DNA of 64,000 nt from Bacteroidia bacterium (GCA_030426765.1 JAUHXV010000008.1:1-64000); one strand, 5' to 3'. Positions 28,401 through 37,225 are shown, counted from the stretch's first letter. Notes: a model not told the origin generated them from the sequence alone. Program-made: numbers and translations.

Positions 28401-30359
28401 TCAGTCCTTTTCAACAAATGCATACTTGAGGTATGTGGATGGATCGAAATGATGATAGTAGAATAATCTTGAGGTATCCGAAAGGCCTCGTATAAACAAT
28501 GGGCCAATCTCAAAAAGGGCTGTGTCAAATTCAATTTCAAAAGTAAGTCCATGGACATTCCCGATATCTCTTGTTGTTTTTACATTTAAGTTGTCAACCC
28601 GTCCTTGCTCGTCAAGATATGGTAACGCTGTCAACTCAATGTCATTTCCAATTGGATAAAAACTTTCGTCAGAATAAAATCTATTCGACTGCAAATTATT
28701 TAATTCGTGTACTTCTATATCCGATAAATCCACCACTCCATTCCCATCTGCATCTCCATGTTTTGCATTGATGCCAACGTATTCATCTTCCCACTCTTCG
28801 CCCGGATGGCCTCGCCACGAGATTTGACCGTTTCTGGCTGGACCGGTAAGGTCATTAAAGACGCCCCACATGAGGTAGTCGCGGTGATCAACTATTCCAT
28901 TTTTATCAAAATCTCCGGGCCAGACACAATCACCACCTGTACATACAGGGTAAGAAGTACATGGGAATTCGGAATGAGGATTAAATGGGAAATTAATCAA
29001 TAATGAATCGATATTATTAAACATAGTAGTTATCTGCCCTAGGTGATCAACAGCTGCATCGTAATGAAACATATTTGCGGTATATACATGAATGATATCT
29101 CCAGGATTAAATCGACCAATAAAAACAGAAGAGACTGTCTTAGCATCGATAGGATGATCAACAGCATTTATTGCTGCCCATGAATTGGTATCACGGGGAT
29201 CCCCATTAAATAAAAACTTAGTTGGACTCAATGAAGAGTTGCTACTATGGCCGTCACCTTCAGGTAAAATTGGAGTCCCATCCCCCCATGTACCTTTTAG
29301 TAAATTATACTCTTCAAGCATCAATCCTTCTCCATCTCCTGGGGAACTAAAGCTGTGCATTTCATGCGATAAATATGTCATGCTTTGAACGGGTGGCACA
29401 CCTAAGTAGGAAGCTAATCCAGAAGAACACTGATTCTCGGCATCTCCGTCATTACTGTCAAAATTATACACGAATTCAGTACTTCTGGCACTATCACACC
29501 CTATTAGATCGTCGTAATAACACCCAAGATCATAATCTGTCCAAATCCCAAAAAACGCACTATCAATTGGTGTTACCGCTCTACTTACAATTTTATACTT
29601 ATTAAATACCGTATTGTTCAATATTGCGTTATCAGCACAATGAAATGCAAATGCTGTTAGCTGAAACTCAACCCGAACAGGTCTGTTGCCTGAAGTATTA
29701 TTGGTGTCTGCATCATTAAAGACCATCCAAAGTATTTGATCAGGAATGTAGGGCCAGGTTGCAATATTAACAACAGGATAATCCCCCAGATCAGGATCAT
29801 AAAGGTCATTACCATTGGTATCAAAAAATTCTGCAAGGCCAACATTGTCATTTGGAGGCAACTCAAATCCATTGAACCTTGAAAAATATTTATTGCCTCT
29901 TGCCGGCCATCCGAATATTGAAGGAATCGTATCTGCCAAAATAAAATCAGACTCCCAATCCTCTTTATGAGCTAAAATGTCTTCTCTGAAGACACTCCAT
30001 ACCTTGTCATAATCTTTACATTCCGAGTAATACGGTATTCCAATGGAATTTAAAGGTCCAACACTATAATTTGATTCTCCATACAATGCATATGTTTCTG
30101 CTGCAAGTTTAAGATTACCTGCATCATCAAATCCGGCTATCCACGGAGAGGAAGCAAAAATGGTAGACAGTTTATTTTTAGATGGAAAAGGTACAAGAAA
30201 ACCGCTCTGATCCACGCCAGTAAATAAATTTCCTCCTGGAATATAAGATGCGCGTATATTATTCGAGTTTAAATAATACTCTTCAAAGCTTCCCACGCAA
30301 TTCGATTGTCCCTGGAGGAAAGATGGGATGAGAAGAAATAACAGCAATAGCTTTTTCAT
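28401..30359 (-). CDS. Secreted Bacteroidota surface protein with dockerin-like region, 3'-truncated by the IS
   Basis: Signal peptide MKKLLLLFLLIPSFLQGQ, then the family region NNIRASYIPGGNLFTG, FASSPWIAGFDDAGNLKLAAETYALYG typical of long T9SS-exported Bacteroidota proteins. Residues about 490-560 hold two dockerin/EF-hand-like pairs (DFDKNGIVDHRDYLMWG and DADGNGVVDLSDIEVHELNN). A cohesin-like beta segment begins after it but stops abruptly at VEKD; the TGA stop is the first three bases of the IS right end. The expected C-terminal T9SS sorting tail is absent. The gene is A+T-richer than its neighbours. Confidence 0.75.
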   Translation of the reverse strand: MKKLLLLFLLIPSFLQGQSNCVGSFEEYYLNSNNIRASYIPGGNLFTGVDQSGFLVPFPSKNKLSTIFASSPWIAGFDDAGNLKLAAETYALYGESNYSVGPLNSIGIPYYSECKDYDKVWSVFREDILAHKEDWESDFILADTIPSIFGWPARGNKYFSRFNGFELPPNDNVGLAEFFDTNGNDLYDPDLGDYPVVNIATWPYIPDQILWMVFNDADTNNTSGNRPVRVEFQLTAFAFHCADNAILNNTVFNKYKIVSRAVTPIDSAFFGIWTDYDLGCYYDDLIGCDSARSTEFVYNFDSNDGDAENQCSSGLASYLGVPPVQSMTYLSHEMHSFSSPGDGEGLMLEEYNLLKGTWGDGTPILPEGDGHSSNSSLSPTKFLFNGDPRDTNSWAAINAVDHPIDAKTVSSVFIGRFNPGDIIHVYTANMFHYDAAVDHLGQITTMFNNIDSLLINFPFNPHSEFPCTSYPVCTGGDCVWPGDFDKNGIVDHRDYLMWGVFNDLTGPARNGQISWRGHPGEEWEDEYVGINAKHGDADGNGVVDLSDIEVHELNNLQSNRFYSDESFYPIGNDIELTALPYLDEQGRVDNLNVKTTRDIGNVHGLTFEIEFDTALFEIGPLFIRGLSDTSRLFYYHHFDPSTYLKYAFVEKD

Positions 30360-30429
30360 AATCGGGTCGTTTCTCTAAAGTTACAACCCGGGCTGCTACA
30401 AAAATGTCAGGGAAAAGGCAGATCGCTGA

Positions 30430-31257
30430 TTACTCCGCGCTGGCCAAAGGATATTTTAGCCCTTTGTAATCTGTCAGCACTGCTTTGACCTTGCCGACGG
30501 AGACCGGACTCTCGATCATCAGCGGGATCCGGTTTTGATCCGCAGAGAGATAGACATCCATTCGCGTATCTTCTTTAAAGAAATGCCCCTCAACCATCTG
30601 AGGTTTGATCAGCGTAGTGCGATGCTTACCCATATGACGGATCTTGGTCACCAGATTTTTCTCGGCAACCTCTACTTGCAGCGGATATTCTTCTTCGATA
30701 AAGACTTTGACACCAAATTGATCTCCCTTTTTATACTTCTCGAAATCCACGTTGCGCACATTGTAGACGATAGAAATCAGGTCATGCATACACGTGGACA
30801 ATTTTTCCGAATAGCTTTTCGTCGGTTTGTCAGGCCACCCTTTTGTGGCATGCACGATATTGTTTTCCTGGTCAAAAGTGAATTTATCCCACCACACATA
30901 TTTACCTTCCTGGATATCCCGGGAAAAGGACATCGGCAGCAAAGTCTGCTTGTCAATCACACTCTCGTAGTAGTCATTGACTTCGTAAAACCACTCAAAG
31001 GCATTGATGGTCTCTCCGACCACCGTAATGTGATAGCGATCACCCAGGTCATCGACTTTAAAAGTAGCACGACCGGCAGCGATCCAGATAAATTCAAGTT
31101 GGTAGTATAAGGTATAGGTGATCTGCTCCCCACCCTGCCAGCAGTAGTTTTCCGTATCACAGAAATTGCCCGGCAGCGTATCCACAACCGGCACCGGAGG
31201 CTGGACCACAGGCGAGATCCAAAGCAAGGACATCAATATCAAAGCAACCTTCAACAT
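30430..31257 (-). CDS. DUF3108 domain protein, exported
   Basis: A 275-residue protein with a signal peptide (MLKVALILMSLLWISPVVQ). The body matches DUF3108: YYQLEFIWIAAGRATFKV, INAFEWFYEVNDYYESVID and LPMSFSRDIQEGKYVWWDKFTF. These proteins are predicted beta-barrel-like periplasmic or outer-membrane-associated proteins of unknown function. It begins a minus-strand unit; the CBS membrane protein gene diverges from it. Confidence 0.85.
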   Translation of the reverse strand: MLKVALILMSLLWISPVVQPPVPVVDTLPGNFCDTENYCWQGGEQITYTLYYQLEFIWIAAGRATFKVDDLGDRYHITVVGETINAFEWFYEVNDYYESVIDKQTLLPMSFSRDIQEGKYVWWDKFTFDQENNIVHATKGWPDKPTKSYSEKLSTCMHDLISIVYNVRNVDFEKYKKGDQFGVKVFIEEEYPLQVEVAEKNLVTKIRHMGKHRTTLIKPQMVEGHFFKEDTRMDVYLSADQNRIPLMIESPVSVGKVKAVLTDYKGLKYPLASAE

Positions 31258-31419
31258 ACTCTATAAACGAATTTAGGGGTAAAGTGTTACATAACAGTCG
31301 GTTAATTCTATGTCTGAGCCCTTTTGTGCCCCATTGAAATCGCACCAGACATCGCCTTTAGCCGTACGATTGCCAAAATTCTTTCAATCTTTACAGTCTC
31401 GAATCGCGCACCATATTCT

Positions 31420-32688
31420 ATGGAGATCATCATTATTCTTTTACTGATATTGCTCAATGGCGTTTTCTCCATGTCCGAGATAGCCCTCATTTCCGCCAGA
31501 AAAACCCGGCTGACCAGCTCGGCCAACCGCGGTAATAAGGGCGCAAAAGCAGCTCTCGAATTACAGTCCCGGCCGAGCAAGCTTCTGTCTACCGTCCAGA
31601 TTGGCATCACACTCATCGGCCTCCTCACCGGTTTGTATACCGGCGACAAAATCGCGCAGGATATGGAAGGTATCTTTCTGAGCATCCCTTTCCTGGCTTC
31701 CTATGCGACCACGCTGTCCGTGGCTTCCGTACTCATCATTGTCACTTTCTTTTCTCTCGTCCTGGGCGAACTGGTGCCCAAGCGCATCGGCCTGACTTAC
31801 CCGGAGACCATTGCCAAGATGATGGCATTTCCCATGAAAGTCATCGCCACGATCACCGCGCCGTTTATATGGTTGCTGACGTTTACGACCAACCTGTTTT
31901 TAAAAATATTCCGCATCCAGCGCTCCAAAGAAAGCCGCGTCACAGAAGAAGAGATCAAAGCCATCGTCCAGGAAGGCATGGAAGATGGTGAGATCCAGGA
32001 AATCGAACAAAGTATAGTCAACCGCGTATTCAGTGTTGGCGATCGAAGCGTGAGCAGCCTCATGACCGTGCGAAAGAAAATGACCACGATTGAAATATCA
32101 GAATCGCGTGAACAAATCAAAGCAAAGGTGTCTGACCAGCTGCACAATTTCTATCCGATCTACGACAATGTCGAACAGGATATCATCGGTGTGGTCAGTC
32201 TGAAGCAGCTTTTCTCTTCGATTGAGCAGGATGATTTCGATCTAAAAAGCATCATCGATGAGCCTTCCTATATCGCGGAGCGCGACTCTGCCTACAAGGC
32301 TCTGGAGACGTTTAAAAAATCAAGTATCCATTACGCCCTTGTCATCGATGAGTACGGGGTCACGCAAGGTATCATTACGATGAGCGATATCCTGGAAGCA
32401 CTCGTTGGCGATATCTCAGATTTCTACAGCGAAGAATATATGTTTCAGCAGCGCTCCGAAAATACCTGGCTGATGGATGGACACTATCCTCTGCCTGACT
32501 TCCTGTCTAAATTTGGCCTCGACGAATATATCAAGCACTATGATTTTAATACTGTGGGAGGGTTGATCATGCATGAGCTGGGCCATATACCTCGTCAGTC
32601 TGAAATCATGGAATGGGCCAATTTTAGGTTTGAAGTCCTGGATATGGATGGGCCGGCTATTGATAAGGTGCTGGTCACGCGGAAGTGA
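31420..32688 (+). CDS. CNNM/CorC-type membrane protein with CBS pair
   Basis: Inner-membrane protein of the HlyC/CorC (UPF0053) family, linked to magnesium/divalent-cation transport. Residues 1-190 hold three to four membrane helices of the CNNM domain (IIIILLLILLNGVFSMSEIALISARKTRL). Two CBS domains follow (SLMTVRKKMTTIEI to VVSLKQLF, and SYIAERDSAYKALETF to ITMSDILEALVGDI), then the transporter-associated C-terminal domain. ATG 31420 starts directly at the first helix; the frame upstream to 31324 is not needed. Length 422. Confidence 0.88.
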   Translation: MEIIIILLLILLNGVFSMSEIALISARKTRLTSSANRGNKGAKAALELQSRPSKLLSTVQIGITLIGLLTGLYTGDKIAQDMEGIFLSIPFLASYATTLSVASVLIIVTFFSLVLGELVPKRIGLTYPETIAKMMAFPMKVIATITAPFIWLLTFTTNLFLKIFRIQRSKESRVTEEEIKAIVQEGMEDGEIQEIEQSIVNRVFSVGDRSVSSLMTVRKKMTTIEISESREQIKAKVSDQLHNFYPIYDNVEQDIIGVVSLKQLFSSIEQDDFDLKSIIDEPSYIAERDSAYKALETFKKSSIHYALVIDEYGVTQGIITMSDILEALVGDISDFYSEEYMFQQRSENTWLMDGHYPLPDFLSKFGLDEYIKHYDFNTVGGLIMHELGHIPRQSEIMEWANFRFEVLDMDGPAIDKVLVTRK

Positions 32689-32710
32689 GCATGGTGAGTA
32701 GGTTTAGTTT

Positions 32711-32835
32711 CTCATGCGGATCGCATGAGAGGTTTAGAGGGTTTAGGGATTGAGTACACTAAACCAGACATTCATTCAATATGTGACTTTAAACTTTATA
32801 AACCTCCTCAACCAGAAGATGCGCACAGCATCTTC
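32711..32835. repeat. Two hairpins in the gap before ruvC
   Basis: CTCATGCG GAT CGCATGAG at 32711-32729 and GAAGATGC GCACA GCATCTTC at 32815-32835. Neither is followed by a clear T-run. Between them are short GGTTTAG-type repeats. The second hairpin would lie in the ruvC leader. Confidence 0.6.
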
Positions 32836-32865
32836 GCCTAAACTCTGCTATCTTGTACGCATCAT

Positions 32866-33444
32866 ATGATAGAGAAAAATAAGTCATCTCTGACAAAAAT
32901 CCCGAAGCGCATTCTTGGTATTGATCCCGGCACAAATGCGCTTGGATTTGCCGTTATCGAAGTGGAAGGAGAAAGTATTCGTCTTCTTGAAATCGGTGTA
33001 TTGCATCTGAAAGACAAAAAAGAACACACCGAAAAACTCCGCGAAATCTTTTTGGAAATCCAGGAGATTATCGAGCGATATCTTCCGAAAGACCTGGCGA
33101 TCGAAGCACCGTTTTTTGGAAAAAACGTTCAGTCCATGCTCAAGCTCGGCAGAGCACAAGGTGTCGCCATGGCGGCGGGTATGACGATGGGACTCACGAT
33201 CACCGAATACTCCCCCAAAAAAGTCAAACAATCCGTCACCGGAAATGGAAATGCCACCAAGGAACAGGTCGCTGATATGCTCGTTAGATTACAAGTGCTT
33301 GAAAGCGGAAAATTTCCTCTCGACGCCACCGACGCGCTGTCTGTTGCACTCTGTCATCACTACCAGGCTGGCAAGCCGGTGTCGACGAAAAAGGGGAGCT
33401 GGGCTTCGTTTATTAAGGACAATCCTGGGAGGGCGAAGGGCTGA
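32866..33444 (+). CDS. ruvC: Holliday junction resolvase
   Basis: Endonuclease resolving Holliday junctions with RuvAB. Acidic residues are found in GIDPGTN (near residue 19), IEAPFFGKN (near 80) and DATDALSVALCHH (near 151), matching the RuvC catalytic set. Length 192 is standard. The last residues (GRAKG) and the TGA stop lie in the first two heptamers of a 15-unit array, so the extreme C-terminus has been set by the repeat. No ruvA or ruvB nearby. Confidence 0.93.
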   Translation: MIEKNKSSLTKIPKRILGIDPGTNALGFAVIEVEGESIRLLEIGVLHLKDKKEHTEKLREIFLEIQEIIERYLPKDLAIEAPFFGKNVQSMLKLGRAQGVAMAAGMTMGLTITEYSPKKVKQSVTGNGNATKEQVADMLVRLQVLESGKFPLDATDALSVALCHHYQAGKPVSTKKGSWASFIKDNPGRAKG

Positions 33445-33535
33445 GGGCTGAGGGCGGAGGGCGTAGGGCGGAGAGCGAAGAGCGGAGAGCGGAGAGCGGA
33501 GGGCGGAGAGCGTAGGGCTGAGGGCGAAGAGCGAA
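33431..33535. repeat. Fifteen-unit heptamer array at the ruvC stop
   Basis: Fifteen perfect-length units of type G(A/G)GC(G/T)(A/G/T)A: GGGCGAA, GGGCTGA, GGGCGGA, GGGCGTA, GAGCGAA, GAGCGGA and others in mixed order. The ruvC stop TGA is the end of unit 2. It faces an inverted array at 33969-34059. Confidence 0.9.
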
Positions 33536-33606
33536 CTTTTTCTATGAATTGGTAACATTTCTATATACTAAAGACACTTAATAGTGTACCATAATAAACC
33601 ATTACC

Positions 33607-33957
33607 ATGTTTAGGTTTGAAAATCTCGAAATTTGGAAAGAAGCAATTCAGATTGCTATGCTCTTGTTCGAAATTGGTGACGAATTAAGCGAAAGCAAGC
33701 TATGGCGATTTGCAGATCAGATCCGTGGTATCGGTATGAGTATACCTAACAATATATGTGAAAGCTCCGGTTCAAATCTCGTGAATGAACAAAAGCAATT
33801 TCTCCGATATGCAAAAAGAGAATGCTACGAAGCTGCCAATATTATTATTCTATTGGAAATGAAATCGATAATTAGTGTTGAACGAAAACAAAATCTATAC
33901 TTCCGTCTGGACACCTTAAGCAGAAGAATTCAAGCATATTCCAATTCTTTGAAATAA
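33607..33957 (+). CDS. S23-type four-helix-bundle protein
   Basis: A 116-residue protein of the 23S-rRNA-intervening-sequence family: starts FENLEIWKEAIQIAMLLFEI, then LWRFADQIRGIGMSIPNNICESSG and the final YFRLDTLSRRIQAYSNSL helix. The function of free-standing members is unknown; relatives occur in rRNA insertions and as accessory proteins of diversity-generating retroelements, but no reverse transcriptase is present here. The gene is A+T-rich compared with ruvC and clpB and lies between two inverted heptamer arrays. Confidence 0.88.
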   Translation: MFRFENLEIWKEAIQIAMLLFEIGDELSESKLWRFADQIRGIGMSIPNNICESSGSNLVNEQKQFLRYAKRECYEAANIIILLEMKSIISVERKQNLYFRLDTLSRRIQAYSNSLK

Positions 33958-33968
33958 AATAATAATCC

Positions 33969-34059
33969 ACTCTCCGCCCTCAGCCCTCTGCTCTTCGCCC
34001 TTCGCTCTTCGCTCTTCGCTCTCAGCCCTCAGCTCTTCGCCCTCTGCTCTTCGCTCTCC
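33969..34059. repeat. Inverted heptamer array covering the clpB 3' end
   Basis: Twelve to thirteen units of GCCCTCA/GCTCTTC type, the complement of the 33431-33535 array. The clpB stop (complement of TCA, 34029-34031) is inside the unit at 34025-34031, and the next four units encode the last nine ClpB residues. Confidence 0.9.
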
Positions 34060-36815
34060 GCGCCTTCACTGTCATCGTCATCTTCAATGTCCTTAACCAG
34101 ATCATTAACTTCCTGAGTGGCCTTCTTTAAGTTTTCAAGATTCTTGCTGCGGCGTCTGGATTTTTTCTTTTCGCCATTGGCGCTGTGAGGCGTGGAACCA
34201 TCCCCAACAAATCCCTCTTCGCTAAAAACAAATCCGTTTTTATCGGCATCGACATAGATGGTATCGCCTTCGACAAACTCCCCGGATAGCACCTGGATGG
34301 CGAGTTCATTGACCAGCTCAGTTTCGATGACACGCTTCAGTGGGCGAGCGCCAAACTGTGGATCGTATCCAAGTTCAGCGAGCAGGTTGAGCGCATTGTC
34401 ATTGATCTCCAATGCCAGTTCGCGGCGGCCGAGATTCTTTTTGATTTTCTTCAGGAGCAATACAGCGATTTGTTTGATCTCATCCTTCGTGAGTGGAAGG
34501 AACATGATCTTATCGTCGATACGATTTAAAAATTCCGGTCTGAGATTCTCTTTGAGTTTTTCAAACACCTCTTCTTTCGTGGTGGAGATGATGTCATCAC
34601 GCTGACTTTCACCGAGCACTTCGAGGTCTTCAAAATTTTCGAGGATGACTTCACCCCCCATATTGGAGGTCATGATCACAATGGTATTTTTAAAATTAGC
34701 GACGCGCCCTTTGTTGTCCGTCAGTCGCCCGTCATCCAGTACCTGCAACAAGACGTTAAAAGTGTCGGGGTGGGCTTTTTCAATCTCATCGAGCAGCACA
34801 ATCGAATAGGGTCTGCGTCGAACAGCTTCCGTGAGCTGACCACCTTCATCATACCCCACGTATCCGGGTGGCGAACCTACCAATCGAGAGACAGCATGCT
34901 TTTCCTGGTATTCGCTCATGTCGATTCGAGTAATCGCGTTTTCATCATCAAACAGCACTTCTGCCAGTGCTTTGGCAAGTTCTGTTTTTCCGACACCAGT
35001 GGGGCCAAGGAAAATAAATGATCCGATGGGCTTGTTCGGATCTTGCAATCCGGCACGGCTTCGGCGCACAGCATTACTCACCGAGACAACAGCTTCTTTC
35101 TGACCGATCAGGCGCTTTCCGATTTCATCTTCCAGGCGGAGCATTTTTTCTTTTTCGCTCACCATCATTTTCTGCAGCGGAATACCTGTCCATCGGGAGA
35201 CCACCTCTGCGATATCATTCGCAGTCACCTCTTCATTACTAAAGCGGCTGTCTGTGGGGATCTCATTCAGTTTCGCTTCTGCTTCTTTTAGTTTGGCAGT
35301 TTCTTCCACGAGTTGCCCGTATCGGATCTTGGCGACTTCTTCAAACTTTGATTCGCGTTCTGCGACAACGGCGGCATGTTCGAGTTCATCGATTTTCTTC
35401 TTGATGGATTGGATCGCGTCTACGAGTTCTTTTTCGTTTTTCCAGGATGCTTTGAGGTTGTCAAATTTCTCCTGGGTGTTGGCGATGGTCTCGGTGATGA
35501 CTTTCAGTTTCTTCTCATCGCCTTCGCGTTTGACGGCTTCACGTTCGATCTCCAGTTGGCGCAGCTTTCTGTCCGCCTGATCTATTTCCTCGGGCAAACT
35601 GTCCAGTTCGAGGCGCAATTTAGCAGCGGCTTCATCGATCAGGTCAATGGCTTTGTCCGGAAGGTGTCGATCGGCGATATAGCGATGTGATAATTCAGCT
35701 GCGGCGACAAGGGCTTCATCGAGGATGTCGATCTTATGGTAGACTTCATATTTATCCTGGATACCGCGCAAAATGGATACGGTATCAGCAACAGAAGGCT
35801 CATCGATAAACACGGTCTGAAACCTTCGCACCAGCGCCTTATCTTCTTCGAAATATTTTTGGTATTCATCTGCTGTTGTCGCGCCGATTGTGCGAAGTTC
35901 GCCACGCGCCAAGGCAGGTTTGAGAATATTAGCTGCATCCATGGCACCGCTTCCGCCTCCTGCGCCAATGAGCGTATGGATCTCGTCGATAAAGAGGACG
36001 ATCTCTCCGTTCGAACTCTTTACCTCTTCAATGACGGCTTTAATGCGCTCTTCAAACTCGCCTTTAAATTTTGCTCCGGCGATCAGTGCAGCGATGTCCA
36101 GTACGTAGATTTGTTTGGAAAGGAGATTGTCCGGTACATCTTTTTTGACGATGCGCCATGCCAGTCCTTCGACGATGGCGGTTTTTCCTACACCTGCTTC
36201 ACCGATGAGGATTGGGTTGTTCTTTTTCCGGCGGGAAAGGATATGCAGGATCCGTCTGATTTCTTCATCTCTTCCGATGATGGGGTCCAGCTTTCCGTCC
36301 AGCGCGCGCTGGTTGAGGTGGATGCCGTACTTTTTGAGTGCGTTGTACTGATTGTCGGTGTTTTGATCCGTCACGGTACGTCCGCCGCGGAGTTCTTTGA
36401 TCGCGGATTTCAGTGCTGCAAGGGTAGCGCCCTGATCTTTGAGGATCTGGGCTCCTTTGCTGGTACCTTTCATGATCCCGAGAAGCATAATCTCGGTGGA
36501 GATAAACTCATCGCCAAATTCAGAGAGAAATTTCTTGGCTTCGCTCAGTGCTTTATTGCTGTGATCGGTCAGGTATTGTTTGTCCGATCCGGACACTTTC
36601 GGGTAGCTGTCGATCGCTTCGTCGAGGGCTTTGGTGAGCTGAGGGATGCTGACGCCTACTTTTTGGAAAAGAAATTTAGCACTATCCTCACTGGCTTCCA
36701 GAATCCCTTTCAGCAGGTGTGTTGTATCGACAGTTTGCTGCTGGAGTTTGGCGGCCAGTCGCTGTCCGGCCAGAATCGCTTCCTGGGCATTTATCGTAAA
36801 ATTATCGTAGGTCAT
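34029..36815 (-). CDS. clpB: ATP-dependent disaggregase ClpB
   Basis: Hexameric Hsp100 chaperone that dissolves protein aggregates with DnaK/DnaJ/GrpE. From ATG 36815 (MTYDNFTINAQEAILAGQ) it has the Clp-N domain, NBD1 with GEAGVGKT near 208 and FIDEIHTLIGAGG, the coiled-coil M domain (about 400-530), NBD2 with GPTGVGKT near 607 and DEIEKAHPD, and the D2-small domain. The tail beyond about 870 is unusual: a basic KKKSRRRSKN stretch, a helix, an acidic DDDDSEGAESEE run and residues coded by the heptamer array, about 60 residues longer than usual. The frame is open to 36866, but the later start is canonical. Confidence 0.95.
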   Translation of the reverse strand: MTYDNFTINAQEAILAGQRLAAKLQQQTVDTTHLLKGILEASEDSAKFLFQKVGVSIPQLTKALDEAIDSYPKVSGSDKQYLTDHSNKALSEAKKFLSEFGDEFISTEIMLLGIMKGTSKGAQILKDQGATLAALKSAIKELRGGRTVTDQNTDNQYNALKKYGIHLNQRALDGKLDPIIGRDEEIRRILHILSRRKKNNPILIGEAGVGKTAIVEGLAWRIVKKDVPDNLLSKQIYVLDIAALIAGAKFKGEFEERIKAVIEEVKSSNGEIVLFIDEIHTLIGAGGGSGAMDAANILKPALARGELRTIGATTADEYQKYFEEDKALVRRFQTVFIDEPSVADTVSILRGIQDKYEVYHKIDILDEALVAAAELSHRYIADRHLPDKAIDLIDEAAAKLRLELDSLPEEIDQADRKLRQLEIEREAVKREGDEKKLKVITETIANTQEKFDNLKASWKNEKELVDAIQSIKKKIDELEHAAVVAERESKFEEVAKIRYGQLVEETAKLKEAEAKLNEIPTDSRFSNEEVTANDIAEVVSRWTGIPLQKMMVSEKEKMLRLEDEIGKRLIGQKEAVVSVSNAVRRSRAGLQDPNKPIGSFIFLGPTGVGKTELAKALAEVLFDDENAITRIDMSEYQEKHAVSRLVGSPPGYVGYDEGGQLTEAVRRRPYSIVLLDEIEKAHPDTFNVLLQVLDDGRLTDNKGRVANFKNTIVIMTSNMGGEVILENFEDLEVLGESQRDDIISTTKEEVFEKLKENLRPEFLNRIDDKIMFLPLTKDEIKQIAVLLLKKIKKNLGRRELALEINDNALNLLAELGYDPQFGARPLKRVIETELVNELAIQVLSGEFVEGDTIYVDADKNGFVFSEEGFVGDGSTPHSANGEKKKSRRRSKNLENLKKATQEVNDLVKDIEDDDDSEGAESEEQRAKS

Positions 36816-37225
36816 ATTCTGTTTTTCAAAAACTTGTAAAATGGTCTCTTGTGCACAAAATAACAAGATGACGCTGGAAGGAGTTCGCTATTCTACCGAA
36901 ACTAAAAGTTAATGGAAGTTTAAGCGGGAAATCCGGATGTCAAAAATAATTTTTACAAAAGTTAAATCCACTGTCAGATGGCATTTCGCACTCATTTTCT
37001 GTGAGTTGGAAAGGTTTGGCGTCGAATAGACTCGATTTCTAAAAAGAATTTTTCATATATAAATATTATATATGAGTGAAAAGTATATATCTTGTCGCAT
37101 TGCAATGCAGATTTTATCCCTGGATGACCCGAATGGGTATGGGTAAAATCCGTTCCTGAGCCAAAACGTTGGTCGACAGGAGCACCTAAGAAGAACCCGA
37201 ATTATTTTTGTGCCCATTACCCCCC
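36816..37225. other. Divergent promoter region with several palindromes
   Basis: Four hundred bases without a gene between divergent clpB and the GYDIA kinase. It contains a TGCCATCTGACAG motif (minus strand, 36971-36983) similar to one before grpE, an A+T inverted repeat at 37054-37074 (9-bp arms CATATATAA/TTATATATG), a perfect palindrome GCATTGCAATGC at 37097-37108 and a nested inverted repeat at 37110-37150 (GATTTTATCCC ... GGGTAAAATC with inner ACCC-GAAT-GGGT). Confidence 0.55.

Larger units (their letters stand above)
27215..28403 (+). mobile_element. IS3-family insertion sequence, 1189 bp
   Basis: Two overlapping transposase frames lie between imperfect terminal inverted repeats of about 41 bp. 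The left end begins TGTAGCCTTCCCC and the right end, read inwards, TGAAACCTTCCCC; further matches are GACA, GTTTAA and ACAAA at similar spacing. The TG...CA ends agree with the IS3 family. The bases directly outside (ATA left, GTC right) do not match, so there is no target-site duplication. The element appears intact and possibly active. Confidence 0.85.

Noticed and set aside
33431-33535. Possible CRISPR or minisatellite
   Set aside because: Units are 7 bp without spacers; this is a short tandem array, not a CRISPR.
33607-33957. Diversity-generating retroelement accessory gene (Avd)
   Set aside because: The fold is similar, but there is no reverse transcriptase or template/variable repeat pair nearby.
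35736-36839. Long 367-codon plus-strand frame inside clpB
   Set aside because: Antisense shadow of a strongly supported gene; composition is atypical for a protein.
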